A stretch of DNA of 64,000 bases, taken from Rhizobium sp. Its GTDB lineage: Bacteria > Pseudomonadota > Alphaproteobacteria > Rhizobiales > Rhizobiaceae. The first letter of the stretch is position 1; each line of letters opens with the position of its first letter. The position numbers and the translations under genes are program-made. Positions 9,200-19,126 of this stretch are shown one piece after another. Location of the stretch: positions 691,990 through 755,989 of the forward strand of contig PEKW01000002.1 of the NCBI GenBank assembly GCA_002796995.1, given 5' to 3'. The notes beneath the pieces are model-generated. The model saw only the letters and a program-made list of their open reading frames with translations, ran no database searches and was not told where the DNA came from.

Positions 9200-11011
9200 T
9201 CAGGCGGCGTGGTCGTCGGGCGCGACCGTCTCGGCCTCCGGCAGCCATGCCGCCCGCTTCGGCTTGACCAGCGGCTCGGGCCGGACGGGGCGGTTGTGCA
9301 GCATGTGGAGACCCGCCTGCAGGCCTTCCGTCGCCTGGATCTTCAGCCGCTCTTCGTCGCGGCGGCGAATGTCCTCGCCGATCGCATAGGCCTCGTCCTC
9401 GCTGACGCCGAGCGCCTCGATCGCGCGCCGGCCGAACAGCAGGCCGGATTCCAGCGTCTCGCGCAGCTCGTACTCGACTTCCTGCTTTCTCAGCCAGATG
9501 CTGTGCACCCGGTCATAGGCGCGCACGAACAGCCGCGCCTCGGGATATTCGGCGCGGATCATCTCGACGATCCGGTCGGTGATCTCGCGTTTCTGGGTGC
9601 AGACCGCGACGATCTTCGCCCGTTCAATGCCGGCGGCGCGAAGCACGTCGAGCCGCGTGCCGTCGCCGAAATAGATGCGGAATCCGAAGGCGGCGGCCTG
9701 GCGGATACGGTCTGCCGAAGCGTCGAGGATCGTCACGTCGCGGCCGCTGGCGAGCAGGATCTGCGCCGAGATCTGGGCGAAGCGGGAGAAGCCAATGATC
9801 AGCACGTCGGACCCGGCGCCCTCGAAGTCCTCCTCGATTTCCTCGCGCTCCGTCTCGCTGGTGAGACGGCGCGTGATCAGCGAACCGAACGGCATCAGCG
9901 CCATGGAAAGCGTGACGATGGCGATCAGCAGCGACGAGGTGCTGGCGCTGATCAGCCCGCCGACGGCAGCGGTTGTGAAGAGCACGAAGCCGAACTCACC
10001 GCCCTGCGGCAGGAGCAGCGCGATGCGGATCGCGTCGGCGGGGCCGGAACCGGTCAGCCGGCAGAGCGCGTAGAGCACGGCGGCCTTGATCGCCATCAGC
10101 GCCGGCACGGCGATCAGCACGACGGCGAGATTGTCCCAGATGACGTCGAGCTGCATCGATAACCCGACCGCCATGAAGAACAGCGCCAGCAGCAGGCCGC
10201 GGAACGGTTCGATGTCGGCCTCGAGCTCATGCCGGTAGGACGATTCCGCCAGCATCACGCCCGACAGGAAGGCGCCCATGGCCATCGACAGCCCGGCTGC
10301 CTGCATCAGCATGGCCGACCCCATGACGACGAAAAGGGCGGCGGCGATCATCACCTCGCGCGCGCCGGTTCGGGCGATGATCTGGAAGAGCGGCGTCAGC
10401 AGGAAGCGTCCCGCCACCACCGTCGCTATGATCGCACCGATCGAGACTGCGATGTCGACGAGCGCGGACTGTCCGTCGCCACCGCTATCGCCGTCGAGGA
10501 TCGAGACCATGGCGAGCAATGGCACGATGGCGATGTCCTGCAGCAGCAGGATCGAGAAGGCGCGCTGGCCGTGCCGGCTGTTCACCTCGCCATTGTCGTT
10601 GAGGATTTGCAGCGCGAAGGCGGTTGAGGAGAGGGCAAGACCGAAGCCGGCCACCATTGCGCCGCGCCAGTCGGCAAGGCCGGTCAGGACGCATGCGGCG
10701 GTCAGCGCGAGGCCTGTCAGCACCACCTGCGCGGTGCCGAGCCCGAATATGTCATGGCGCATGTGCCAGAGGCGCGTGGGCTTCAGTTCGAGGCCGATGA
10801 TAAACAGCAGGAAGACCACCCCGAGCTCCGCCACGGCGAGGATATCCTCGGTGCCGGTAATCAGATGGGCGATCGGGCCGATCAACACGCCGGCGGCCAG
10901 ATAGCCGAGCACAGTGCCCAGTCCGAGCTTGCGGAAGACCGGGGCTGCGACGATAGCGCCGCCCAGCAACAGCAGCGTTTCCGCGAAAAGCGCCTCGGCT
11001 CCGGTCGACAA
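9200..11011 (-). CDS. CPA2 monovalent cation:proton antiporter, KefB/KefC type
   Basis: 603 residues from TTG 11011, with AGGAG 9 bases upstream. The N-terminal 380 residues form about 12 membrane segments of the Na+/H+ exchanger fold, typical of K+ efflux systems. A cytoplasmic RCK/TrkA-N domain (about 400-515) follows, including GDGTRLDVLRAAG, then a 70-residue tail. The family exports K+ in exchange for H+. Oddity: the nucleotide-binding glycine motif, usually GFGRFGQ, reads GFSRFAQ, so two conserved glycines are replaced and NAD(H) binding may be altered. No KefF/KefG partner gene is adjacent. The ion specificity is inferred from family. Confidence 0.9.
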   Translation of the reverse strand: MSTGAEALFAETLLLLGGAIVAAPVFRKLGLGTVLGYLAAGVLIGPIAHLITGTEDILAVAELGVVFLLFIIGLELKPTRLWHMRHDIFGLGTAQVVLTGLALTAACVLTGLADWRGAMVAGFGLALSSTAFALQILNDNGEVNSRHGQRAFSILLLQDIAIVPLLAMVSILDGDSGGDGQSALVDIAVSIGAIIATVVAGRFLLTPLFQIIARTGAREVMIAAALFVVMGSAMLMQAAGLSMAMGAFLSGVMLAESSYRHELEADIEPFRGLLLALFFMAVGLSMQLDVIWDNLAVVLIAVPALMAIKAAVLYALCRLTGSGPADAIRIALLLPQGGEFGFVLFTTAAVGGLISASTSSLLIAIVTLSMALMPFGSLITRRLTSETEREEIEEDFEGAGSDVLIIGFSRFAQISAQILLASGRDVTILDASADRIRQAAAFGFRIYFGDGTRLDVLRAAGIERAKIVAVCTQKREITDRIVEMIRAEYPEARLFVRAYDRVHSIWLRKQEVEYELRETLESGLLFGRRAIEALGVSEDEAYAIGEDIRRRDEERLKIQATEGLQAGLHMLHNRPVRPEPLVKPKRAAWLPEAETVAPDDHAA

Positions 11012-11104
11012 TCGCGTGCTCTCCTGTGTTTGTGAACGCTCTTAGGCCGGTGAATCGCCGCGGACCCTTGATGCCTTCCGTAATGCACAATAAATGGAGC
11101 GGGA

Positions 11105-12466
11105 ATGAAAGGCCAAATCATGTCCAGCCAGATCGATTCCGCCAGCCTCCTCTCCCGTGCCGAGGAACTCGTCGCGCTTGCCCTCAAAGCCGGCGCCGAC
11201 AGTGCCGACGCCGTGGTGGTGCGCTCCCGCTCGACTTCGGTCAGCGTAAGGCTCGGCAAGGTCGAGCAGACCGATGCCTCCGAAGGCGACGACTTCTCGC
11301 TTAGGGTCTTCATCGGCAAGCAGGTCGCCAGCGTCTCGGCCAATCCCGGCTTCGACCTTAAGGTACTGGCCGAACGCGCCGTCGCCATGGCGAAGGTGTC
11401 GCCGGAGGATCCCTATGCGGGTCTCGCCGACGCATCCGATCTCGCCCGTTCGATCGTCGATCTCGACCTGTTCGATCCGACCGAAGTGTCGAGCGACATG
11501 CTGCGCGAGGCCGCCCTTGCCATGGAAGCAGCAGCCCTTGGCATCGACGGCGTCAGCAATTCGGCCGGGGCGGGCGCGTCCGCCGGCATGGGCGGCATGG
11601 TGCTGGTCACCTCGCACGGCTTTTCCGGCAGCTACATGGCCTCCCGCTTCAGCCGCTCGGTCGGCGTGATCGCCGGCGAGGGCACGCGCATGGAGCGCGA
11701 CCATGATTTCGACAGCCGCCTGTTTTTCGCCGAACTCGATGCGCCGGAAGCGATCGGCCGCCGCGCTGGCGAGCGCGTGGTGAAAAGGATCAACCCGCGC
11801 CAGGTGCCGACCGGCAAGGACGTGACCGTCGTGTTCGACCCGCGCGTCGCCCGCGGTTTCGTCGGCCATATCGCCGGTGCCATCAACGGCGCCTCGGTGG
11901 CCCGCAAGACGTCCTTCCTGCGTGACCGCATGGGCGAACAGGTGCTGAAAGCCGGGCTGAACATCACCGACGATCCGCTGAAGGTGCGCGGCTCCGCCTC
12001 GCGTCCATTCGACGGCGAGGGCGTGCGCGGCGAGAAGCTGACGATGATCGAGGACGGCGTGCTCAAGCACTGGTTCCTCTCGTCTTCGGCGGCCCGGGAA
12101 CTCGGTCTGCACACCAACGGCCGCGGCGCGCGTGGGGGAACCTCGGTGTCGCCGACCTCCACCAACCTCGCGCTCGAGCCCGGAACGATCTCGCCCGAGG
12201 ATCTGATCCGCCAGGTCGGCAACGGCTTCTACGTGACCGAACTGATCGGCCAGGGCGTCGACATGATCACCGGCGAATACAGCCGCGGCGCTACCGGCTT
12301 CTGGATCGAGAACGGCGAGCTCACCTATGCGGTCTCCGAGGTGACAATCGCCTCGAACCTCAAGGACATGTTCATGCGCGTCACGCCGGCGAGCGACATC
12401 GACCGCAAGTTCGGCGTCGCCGCCCCGACGATCGCCATCGAGGGCATGACCCTTGCCGGACGCTGA
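11105..12466 (+). CDS. pmbA: Metalloprotease-related protein PmbA/TldE
   Basis: 453 residues, full length for the PmbA (TldE) subunit of the TldD/TldE peptidase, which matures modified peptides and degrades unfolded leader peptides in the cytoplasm. PmbA lacks the catalytic HExxxH of TldD, and none is seen here. Typical blocks are SVRLGKVEQ near the N-terminus, GTSVSPTSTNL in the C-terminal half and the final GEYSRGATGFWIE region. ATG 11105 has GGAG 5 bases upstream; ATG 11120 is possible. No tldD is in the window. The IMPase-family gene starts at the base after its stop. Confidence 0.9.
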   Translation: MKGQIMSSQIDSASLLSRAEELVALALKAGADSADAVVVRSRSTSVSVRLGKVEQTDASEGDDFSLRVFIGKQVASVSANPGFDLKVLAERAVAMAKVSPEDPYAGLADASDLARSIVDLDLFDPTEVSSDMLREAALAMEAAALGIDGVSNSAGAGASAGMGGMVLVTSHGFSGSYMASRFSRSVGVIAGEGTRMERDHDFDSRLFFAELDAPEAIGRRAGERVVKRINPRQVPTGKDVTVVFDPRVARGFVGHIAGAINGASVARKTSFLRDRMGEQVLKAGLNITDDPLKVRGSASRPFDGEGVRGEKLTMIEDGVLKHWFLSSSAARELGLHTNGRGARGGTSVSPTSTNLALEPGTISPEDLIRQVGNGFYVTELIGQGVDMITGEYSRGATGFWIENGELTYAVSEVTIASNLKDMFMRVTPASDIDRKFGVAAPTIAIEGMTLAGR

Positions 12467-13312
12467 ATGGCGGATGACGGAAGCGGCGGGCCGAAAGAGG
12501 TGGATATGACGGGCAGGACCTTCGACTGGCAGGCGGACATGACGCTGATTTGCACGGCTGCGCGCGAGGCAGGTGCCGTAGCGCTCAGCTATTTCGGCCA
12601 GTCGCCTGAAGTCTGGTGGAAGAACGAGGGCCATTCGCCGGTCAGCGCCGCCGACTATGCCGCCAACCGCTGTCTCGAGGAACAGCTGCGCAAGGCCCGG
12701 CCGCGTTATGGCTGGCTGTCGGAGGAAACCGACGACGATCCGGCGCGGCTCGCCTGCGACACGCTCTTCGTCGTCGATCCGATTGACGGCACGCGCGCCT
12801 TCATCAACGGCCGCAAGACCTGGTGCGTCAGCGTCGCGGTCGTGCATCGCGGCCGGCCGGTCGCCGGCGTGCTGGTCGCGCCCGCGCTCGACGAGGAATT
12901 CGCGGCCTGCTTCGGCGGCCCGGCTCTGAAGAACGGCCAGCCGATCACGGTTGCGCCGCATCGGCCGGACGAGCGCCTGCGCGTCGCCACCCCGCAGGAC
13001 ATCGTCGCGGCCTTCGATGCCGAGATCCGCTGCCGCATCGAGCGGGTCGAGCATATCCCGTCGCTCGCCTACCGCCTGGCCATGGTCGCCGAAGGCCGGA
13101 TCGACGCAACCCTGGTCAAGCGCAACTCGCATGACTGGGATCTCGCCGCCGCCGACCTCATCCTCGAGCGCGCCGGCGGGCGGCTCGTCGATCTCGACGG
13201 CGAGCTCTTGTGCTACAATCGCGCCGACGTGAGCCACGGCGAGCTTTGCGCCGCGATCGACGCGGAACTGCCGGACCTCTTGAAACATCTCCTGCTCCTG
13301 CCGCGCGGTTGA
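12467..13312 (+). CDS. Inositol monophosphatase family phosphatase, CysQ-like
   Basis: 281 residues. The IMPase/FBPase Li+-sensitive fold is shown by the Glu-Glu pair in SEET (about 85-88), the metal-binding DPIDGT (104-109) and WDLAAADLILERAGG near residue 222. These bind two or three Mg2+ and remove a phosphate from a small molecule. Candidate substrates are 3'-phosphoadenosine-5'-phosphate (CysQ) or myo-inositol monophosphate; sequence alone does not decide. ATG follows the pmbA stop directly, so the two are translationally coupled. It heads toward the Kdo/lipid A genes. Confidence 0.88.
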   Translation: MADDGSGGPKEVDMTGRTFDWQADMTLICTAAREAGAVALSYFGQSPEVWWKNEGHSPVSAADYAANRCLEEQLRKARPRYGWLSEETDDDPARLACDTLFVVDPIDGTRAFINGRKTWCVSVAVVHRGRPVAGVLVAPALDEEFAACFGGPALKNGQPITVAPHRPDERLRVATPQDIVAAFDAEIRCRIERVEHIPSLAYRLAMVAEGRIDATLVKRNSHDWDLAAADLILERAGGRLVDLDGELLCYNRADVSHGELCAAIDAELPDLLKHLLLLPRG

Positions 13313-13373
13313 CCTTTTCTGCGAAATCGAGCAGAGGAGGGAGGGAGAAAATCCGAATGGAAAGAAACCGAGA

Positions 13374-13622
13374 ATGACGGAATCCAGCGAAAACAAGCAG
13401 CTTCTTCATCTCGTCTTCGGCGGCGAATTGTCGAGCCTGGAAGACGTTCAATTTCGCGACCTCAGCGCGCTCGACATCGTCGGCATGTTCCCCGATTACG
13501 CGAGCGCGCTCGCGGCCTGGAAGGCCAAGGCCCAGCAGACCGTCGACAACGCGCATATGCGCTATTTCATCGTGCACATGCATCGCCTGCTCACCCCCGG
13601 CGGCAAGACGATCGAGAGCTGA
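13374..13622 (+). CDS. DUF4170 small protein
   Basis: 82 residues, no signal peptide or membrane segment. The pattern HLVFGGEL near the start and MRYFIVHMHRLLTP near the end is typical of DUF4170, a small alphaproteobacterial family of unknown function commonly found beside waaA. It lies between the IMPase-family gene and waaA in the same direction. A conserved role linked to LPS core synthesis is inference from neighbourhood. Confidence 0.85.
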   Translation: MTESSENKQLLHLVFGGELSSLEDVQFRDLSALDIVGMFPDYASALAAWKAKAQQTVDNAHMRYFIVHMHRLLTPGGKTIES

Positions 13623-13774
13623 GGACTTTTTTCGGTAGCGGCCTGTGGATGATCTCCCGGGCCGTTGCCGCATGTCACTTTTAAAACGTAGTTTTGAAGC
13701 ATCAGAAGTTTTTGCGTAGCCACCCCCGGAAAGGGCGAAATGGCGTTCACGGTGAACAGAAACGGTTCCGAACA

Positions 13775-15100
13775 ATGGCGCTGAGCGACGGTCTGGCATC
13801 GTTGGTCATTGCCGCCTACAGCTGGGCGGGCATTGCTGCCTATCCGCTGACGGGGCCGCTCCTGGCCTTGCGCGCTGCCAAGGGCAAGGAAGACCGTACC
13901 CGCCGCCTGGAACGCTTCGGCTACCCGGCGATCGACCGGCCCGCCGGTCCGCTGGTGTGGATGCATGCCGCGAGCGTCGGCGAAACACTCGCCATCGTGC
14001 CCTTGATGCGGGAATTGCGCCGCCGCGACATCAATGTCCTTCTGACCACCGGCACCGTCACCTCGGCCGAACTCGCGCGCTTCCGGCTCGACGGCGAGAT
14101 CCTGCATCAATACGTGCCGCTCGACGTGAAGCCGGCGGTGCGCCGCTTCCTCAGCTACTGGCAGCCGGATGTCGCCATCTCGGTCGAATCCGAGATCTGG
14201 CCGACCACGCTGATGGAACTCCACAAGCGGCACATTCCGCAGATCCTGGTCAACGCCCGCATTTCCGATCGCTCCTTTGCCCGCTGGGGGCGCCATTCGT
14301 CCGTCGCCGAGGCGCTGTTCTCGCGTCTCGCGCTGGTGATCGCCCAGTCCGACCTCGATGCGGAGCGGTTCCGCGATCTCGGCGCCTGGCCGGTCAACGT
14401 CTCCGGCAATATCAAGGTCGACAGCGACGCGCCGCCTTGCGACGACGCGGTCCTGGAGCGCTACCGCCAGCAGATCGGCGACCGCAAGACCTGGGCCACC
14501 ATTTCGACCTTCGACGGCGAAGAGAAGATCGCCATGATGGTGCACCGGGCGCTCAAGGCGCATACCGGCTTGCTGTCGATCGTCGTGCCGCGCCATCCTG
14601 AACGCGCCGACGAGATCGAGGCGATGATGGTGGAAAAAGGCATGAAGGTCGCGCGGCGCACCCGCGACGACGTGATCACGCCTGATGTCGACGTGCTGCT
14701 CGGCGACACGATCGGCGAAATGGGCCTCTATCTCCGCCTGACCGAGATCGCCTTCGTCGGCCGTTCGCTGACGGGCGAGGGTGGGCAGAACCCGCTGGAG
14801 CCGGCCATGCTCGGCTGCGCGGTCCTGGCTGGCCCGAAGGTCGGAAATTTCCGCGAAAGCTATCAGCGGCTGGTGCGCAGCGGCAGCGCCCGCATCGTGC
14901 GCGACGCCGAAATGCTGGCCAAGGCCGTGCATTTCCTGATGTCCAACGACCTCGCCCGCCACAAGATGATCGATGCCGGCATGGAGAGCATGCAGGAGAT
15001 GCGCGGTGCGCTGATGGCGACGGTCAAGGGCCTGGAGCCCTATATCAATCCGCTGACCGTCAAGGCCAAGCTCGAACCGCGCACAGCACGCCGCGGCTGA
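13775..15100 (+). CDS. waaA: Kdo transferase (3-deoxy-D-manno-octulosonic acid transferase)
   Basis: 441 residues. Membrane-associated GT-B glycosyltransferase that moves Kdo from CMP-Kdo onto the lipid A precursor at the inner face of the inner membrane. A single N-terminal hydrophobic anchor (about 7-33) is followed by LERFGY (45-50), a conserved segment that holds the family's catalytic Glu, the WMHAASVGET block (62-71), and a C-terminal half with GEGGQNPLEPA typical of WaaA. ATG 13775 is preferred over the in-frame start at 13694, which would add an arginine-rich extension before the anchor; the ribosome-binding site is weak. GTTCAC/GTGAAC palindromic arms lie at 13745-13757. Confidence 0.93.
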   Translation: MALSDGLASLVIAAYSWAGIAAYPLTGPLLALRAAKGKEDRTRRLERFGYPAIDRPAGPLVWMHAASVGETLAIVPLMRELRRRDINVLLTTGTVTSAELARFRLDGEILHQYVPLDVKPAVRRFLSYWQPDVAISVESEIWPTTLMELHKRHIPQILVNARISDRSFARWGRHSSVAEALFSRLALVIAQSDLDAERFRDLGAWPVNVSGNIKVDSDAPPCDDAVLERYRQQIGDRKTWATISTFDGEEKIAMMVHRALKAHTGLLSIVVPRHPERADEIEAMMVEKGMKVARRTRDDVITPDVDVLLGDTIGEMGLYLRLTEIAFVGRSLTGEGGQNPLEPAMLGCAVLAGPKVGNFRESYQRLVRSGSARIVRDAEMLAKAVHFLMSNDLARHKMIDAGMESMQEMRGALMATVKGLEPYINPLTVKAKLEPRTARRG

Positions 15101-15124
15101 AAATCGTTTCCTGGGGAGAGGTTC

Positions 15125-15832
15125 ATGTCTGTGCCATCGCAGATTGCCGGCATTCTGTTCGACAAGGACGGTACGCTGCTCGATTTCGACGCGAGTTGGG
15201 AGCCGGTCAACCGTCAGGTGTCGATGGTCGCCGCGGGTGGTGACGCGGACCTCGCCGACCGGCTTCTCGCCGCCTGCGGCATGGACCCGGTCACGGGCCA
15301 TATCGTGCCGGACAGCCTGCTGGCCTCCGGCAATACCCGCGAAATCGCCGAGGGGCTGATCGCCGCCGGGGCGCCCTTCGATGCCGATGCGCTGGTTCCG
15401 CTGATCGACGATCTCTTTGCCGGTGCCGCGGATCTGTCCGTGCCGGTCACCGAACTCCAGCCGCTCTTCGCCCGCCTGCGCCAGCGGGGCCTGAGACTCG
15501 GCATCGCCTCGAGCGACAACGAGCGGTCGATCCGCGTGACGGTGCGGCGCTTCGGCATCGACGACTATGTCGACTTCGTCGCCGGCTATGACAGCGGCCA
15601 CGGCACCAAGCCCGGTCCGGGCATGGTGCTGGGTTTCTGCGCCGAGACCGGGCTCGCGCCGCATCAGGTGGCGGTCGTCGGCGACAGCAATCACGACCTG
15701 CACATGGGCCGCAATGCCGGCGCCGGCCTCAAGGTCGCGGTCCTGTCGGGCACCGGATCGCGCCAGTCGCTCGAAGAAGCCTGCGACGTCATTCTCAACG
15801 ACATCACCGAGCTCGAAGCCGTGCTCGGCTGA
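15125..15832 (+). CDS. HAD-family phosphatase, Gph-like
   Basis: 235 residues. Haloacid dehalogenase fold with the four motifs: I FDKDGTLLDF (Asp13 nucleophile, Asp15), II GIASSDN near residue 120, III Lys of GTKPGPG near 160, and IV GDSNHDLHMGRNAG near 190. The long helical cap between motifs I and II is of the C1 type seen in phosphoglycolate phosphatase and relatives. The substrate is unknown. Its position between waaA and lpxK, with GGGGAGAGG just before the start, suggests co-transcription with lipid A genes, but a general metabolite-repair role is equally possible. Confidence 0.85.
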   Translation: MSVPSQIAGILFDKDGTLLDFDASWEPVNRQVSMVAAGGDADLADRLLAACGMDPVTGHIVPDSLLASGNTREIAEGLIAAGAPFDADALVPLIDDLFAGAADLSVPVTELQPLFARLRQRGLRLGIASSDNERSIRVTVRRFGIDDYVDFVAGYDSGHGTKPGPGMVLGFCAETGLAPHQVAVVGDSNHDLHMGRNAGAGLKVAVLSGTGSRQSLEEACDVILNDITELEAVLG

Positions 15833-15837
15833 GCGGT

Positions 15838-15852
15838 CCGTCCCGAAACGGG
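15838..15852 (+). terminator. Short hairpin after HAD gene
   Basis: GTCCCG and CGGGAC pair around an AAA loop directly downstream of the HAD stop. No T-run follows, so this may only attenuate read-through into lpxK. Confidence 0.35.
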
Positions 15853-15946
15853 ACAGCTTGGCTTGACGAAGGCCCGGAACTTGGGCTCTCCTGTCCGGCA
15901 CGCGAGGTTGCGGGGGAGGACCCGCGGGAATAGGGAAGACTGCTCG

Positions 15947-16984
15947 ATGGTATCGGAAGCGCCGCCGTTCTGGTGGATGAAGGCCGACTGGCGCGCCTGG
16001 AGCCTCGCGCCCTTGTCCTTCCTCTACGGCAAGGTCGCCGGCTACCGCATGGGCCGTAAGCGGCGCCACTCGCCACCCGTCCCGGTCATCTGCGTCGGCA
16101 ATTTCACCGTGGGCGGCGCCGGCAAGACCCCCACCGCACTGATGATCGCCCGTGCCGCCAAGGCCAAGGGGTTCAAGCCCGGTTTTCTCAGCCGCGGCTA
16201 TGGCGGTTCGCTCGATGTCACCACGGTCGTCGACCCTGCCCATCACCGTTCCGTCGATGTCGGCGACGAGCCGCTGCTGCTCGCCCGCGAGGCGCTGACC
16301 GTGATCTCGAGGCGCCGCGTCGCCGGTGCCGAACGTCTGGTCAAGGAGGGCGCCGACCTCATCATCATGGATGACGGCTTCCAGAGCGCGCGGCTCACCG
16401 TCGACTTCGCCCTTGTCGTCATCGACACCTATCGCGGCATCGGCAACGGCCATATCGTTCCCGGCGGCCCGGTGCGCGCGCCGATCGCCGTGCAGATGCG
16501 TCATCTCGATGCCATTCTCAAGATCGGTGACGGCAACGCCGCCGACCGGCTGGTGCGCCAGGCGGCAAGGGCCGGCAAGCAGGTCCTGGTGGCCAAGCTC
16601 CAGCCGCGCGGCGATTCAGGGCTGGCCGGGAGCCGCGTGCTGGGCTTTGCCGGCATCGCCGATCCGGGAAAATTCTACCGCACGCTGGAGACGATCGGCG
16701 CGGAGGTCGTCGAGAAGCGCGACTTCCCCGATCACCATCACTTAAGCGACGACGAGATCGATGACCTGATTGCCCATGCCGACGCCGGCGGCCTGACGCT
16801 TGCGACCACCGCCAAGGACATGGTGCGGCTGATCGGCGGCCATGGCCGCTCGCAGGAACTGCTGCAGCGGGTCAGCGTTGTCGATGTGGAGATGGCGTTC
16901 GATGATCCCCGTGCTCCCGATCTCGTCATCGACCGGGCGGTGGAGGTCTGCCGGGCGCGGCGGCTGAAGAAGTCCGCGCCCTGA
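15947..16984 (+). CDS. lpxK: Tetraacyldisaccharide 4'-kinase
   Basis: 345 residues. Inner-membrane P-loop kinase that phosphorylates the 4' position of the lipid A disaccharide to make lipid IVA. The N-terminal membrane-contacting helix (about 8-34) precedes the Walker A-like [13 protein letters not shown] (51-63). The SRGYGG and DDGFQ motifs follow, as expected. ATG 15947 has AGGGAAG upstream; an in-frame start at 15863 would add 28 residues not seen in the family. The gene runs from the waaA cluster and converges on DUF2093 with 15 bases between. Confidence 0.94.
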   Translation: MVSEAPPFWWMKADWRAWSLAPLSFLYGKVAGYRMGRKRRHSPPVPVICVGNFTVGGAGKTPTALMIARAAKAKGFKPGFLSRGYGGSLDVTTVVDPAHHRSVDVGDEPLLLAREALTVISRRRVAGAERLVKEGADLIIMDDGFQSARLTVDFALVVIDTYRGIGNGHIVPGGPVRAPIAVQMRHLDAILKIGDGNAADRLVRQAARAGKQVLVAKLQPRGDSGLAGSRVLGFAGIADPGKFYRTLETIGAEVVEKRDFPDHHHLSDDEIDDLIAHADAGGLTLATTAKDMVRLIGGHGRSQELLQRVSVVDVEMAFDDPRAPDLVIDRAVEVCRARRLKKSAP

Positions 16985-16999
16985 GGGCGGTCATGTGGG

Positions 17000-17227
17000 T
17001 CAGCGCTTCTGGTTGGGAAGCGCACCGGCCCGCTTTTCGGCTTCCAGCGAGGCCGTGGCGTCGACATAGGGCTCCTGCCGCGCCACGCTCCAGTATTTCA
17101 GTTCATCGATCATGATCGGCTGGCCGGTGATCGCGCAGGTCACATAGGAACCAGGCGACAGGATCTGGAAGTCCGCGTCGAGGTAACGGATCTTGGCTTC
17201 CCGGCTTCCACCTTCGAAACGGTTCAT
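17000..17227 (-). CDS. DUF2093 small protein
   Basis: 75 residues from ATG 17227 with AGGAG upstream. MNRFEGG at the start, followed by IRYLDADFQILSPG and CAITGQPI, is the signature of DUF2093, a small soluble alphaproteobacterial family of unknown function that usually sits beside lpxK and mutL. An in-frame extension to 17272 is less likely given the ribosome-binding site. It lies 75 bases after mutL on the same strand and could be read from the mutL promoter. Confidence 0.87.
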   Translation of the reverse strand: MNRFEGGSREAKIRYLDADFQILSPGSYVTCAITGQPIMIDELKYWSVARQEPYVDATASLEAEKRAGALPNQKR

Positions 17228-17302
17228 GCGGCTCGGTCTCCTGCGAGTAATAAAACTGCCATAACGCGCCATCGTCGCGATTTCCAGCCTTTTCAGTAGG
17301 TG

Positions 17303-19126
17303 TCAGCTTCGGCCGAACAGGCGTTCGATGTCGGAAAGCTTCAGCTCGACATAGGTGGGGCGGCCGTGATTGCACTGGCCGGAGCCGGGCGTCTCCTCCA
17401 TCTGGCGCAGCAGCGCGTTCATCTCCTCAACCCTGAGCTGACGCCCCGAGCGTACCGATCCGTGGCAGGCCATGGTGGCGGCGACATGCTCCAGCTTCGC
17501 CGAAAGCCCCTGCGCCGTATCCCATTCGGCGATCTCGTCGGCGAGTTCGCGCACCAGGCCCGGCACGTCCATTTCGCCGAGCATGGCCGGCGTCTCGCGC
17601 ACCGCGATGGCGCCCGGTCCGAACCGCTCGATGGCGAGCCCCAGCTGCTCCAGCGCCTCGGCATGCATCATCAGGCGGTCGCAATCTTCCTCGGGCATGT
17701 CGACGATCTCCGGGATCAGCAGGCCCTGCGACGGCAGCCGCCGGCCGGAAAGCGCCTTGCGCATCTGCTCGAACACCAGCCGCTCATGGGCGGCATGCTG
17801 GTCGACGATGACGAGCCCGTCTCTGGTCTGCGAGACGATGTAGTTGGCGTGGACCTGCGCGCGGGCGGCCCCGAGCGGGAAGGAGGCCGGTTCCTGCACC
17901 ACAGTCTCGCGCGGTGCGAAGCTTTCGGCGCGCGCGGTCGGCATTTCGGTCTCGCCGAAGACCGCCTGCGCCGCTTCGGCGAAGCCACTGGCCGGAGCGG
18001 CGGGCGTGGCAGGGCTTTCGAACGGCCGGTACGGCGAGGACTGGAAGCTCCAGCTGCCGCCGGGCGTGGGAGACGCCGTCGGGCGAAAGCCGGGGCGGAA
18101 GGCACGCAGCATGCCGCCGGCCCCGGTGGTCGAGGCGCGGTCGCCCTCGCGCTTCAGCGCCTCGCGGATGGCGCCGACGATCAGCCCGCGCACCAGACCC
18201 GGATCGCGGAAGCGCACATCCGATTTCGCCGGATGCACGTTGACGTCGACCAGCGCGGGATCGAGCGTCAGCGACAGCACGGCAACCGGGTAGCGGCCCT
18301 GCGGCATGGTCTCGGCATAGGCGCCGCGGATCGCCGAGAGGATCTGCTTGTCCTGCACCGGGCGGCCGTTGACGAAGGCGTATTGATGGGCCGAGTTGCC
18401 GCGATGGAAGGTTGGCAGGCCGGCAAAGCCGCCGAGATGCACGTCCTCGCGTTCGGCATCGAGCGCAATGGCATTGTCGCGGAAATCGGTGCCAAGCACC
18501 TGGGCGATGCGCGCCAGGTGGTCGTCGCCGGTCGCCGGTAGTTCCAGCGTCGAGCGGTCGCTGCCGGACAGCACGAAGCGGATCGCCGGGAAGGCGATCG
18601 CCATGCGCTTCACCACCTCGGTGATTGCTGCCGCTTCCGCTTTTTCGGTCTTGAGGAACTTCAGCCGCGCCGGCGTGGCGAAGAACAGGTCGCGCACCTC
18701 GACCGTCGTGCCGGGATTGGCCGCGGCAGGCCTCACGGGCGAGACCTTGCCGCCGGCGACGACGATCTCCGCGCCTGCCGAGCTGCCCGCCTTTCGGCTG
18801 GCAATGCTCAGCCTTGCGACCGAGCCGATCGACGGCAGCGCCTCGCCGCGAAAGCCGAGCGTGCGGATGTCGAACAGCGTGTCGCTGATCTTCGAGGTGC
18901 AATGGCGGCGGATGGCGAATTCGAGGTCGTCCGCCTCCATGCCGGAGCCGTTGTCGGCGACGCGGAGCAGGCTCTTGCCGCCGCCGGCCGTGGCGATCTC
19001 GATGCGCGTGGCGCCCGCGTCGATGGCGTTCTCGATCAGTTCCTTGGCGGCGCTGGCCGGTCGTTCGATGACCTCGCCGGCGGCGATCTGGTTGACGAGC
19101 GTTTCGGAGAGCTGCTTGATGATCAT
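17303..19126 (-). CDS. mutL: DNA mismatch repair protein MutL
   Basis: 607 residues. GHKL ATPase that couples MutS mismatch recognition to strand incision. The N-terminal domain shows [15 protein letters not shown] and TLGFRGEAL (ATP lid and binding loops); a proline/alanine-rich linker (about 330-410) follows, then the C-terminal dimerisation domain. The metal-binding endonuclease motif DQHA(X)2E(X)4E is intact ([12 protein letters not shown]), so this MutL should nick DNA itself, as in organisms without MutH. No mutS is in the window. It diverges from the PAS/REC gene across a 352-base region. Confidence 0.95.
   Translation of the reverse strand: MIIKQLSETLVNQIAAGEVIERPASAAKELIENAIDAGATRIEIATAGGGKSLLRVADNGSGMEADDLEFAIRRHCTSKISDTLFDIRTLGFRGEALPSIGSVARLSIASRKAGSSAGAEIVVAGGKVSPVRPAAANPGTTVEVRDLFFATPARLKFLKTEKAEAAAITEVVKRMAIAFPAIRFVLSGSDRSTLELPATGDDHLARIAQVLGTDFRDNAIALDAEREDVHLGGFAGLPTFHRGNSAHQYAFVNGRPVQDKQILSAIRGAYAETMPQGRYPVAVLSLTLDPALVDVNVHPAKSDVRFRDPGLVRGLIVGAIREALKREGDRASTTGAGGMLRAFRPGFRPTASPTPGGSWSFQSSPYRPFESPATPAAPASGFAEAAQAVFGETEMPTARAESFAPRETVVQEPASFPLGAARAQVHANYIVSQTRDGLVIVDQHAAHERLVFEQMRKALSGRRLPSQGLLIPEIVDMPEEDCDRLMMHAEALEQLGLAIERFGPGAIAVRETPAMLGEMDVPGLVRELADEIAEWDTAQGLSAKLEHVAATMACHGSVRSGRQLRVEEMNALLRQMEETPGSGQCNHGRPTYVELKLSDIERLFGRS

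Noticed and set aside
11042..16504. Two long minus-strand frames (784 and 980 codons) across pmbA to lpxK
   Set aside because: They overlap highly conserved plus-strand genes and show antisense-of-GC-rich-codon composition.
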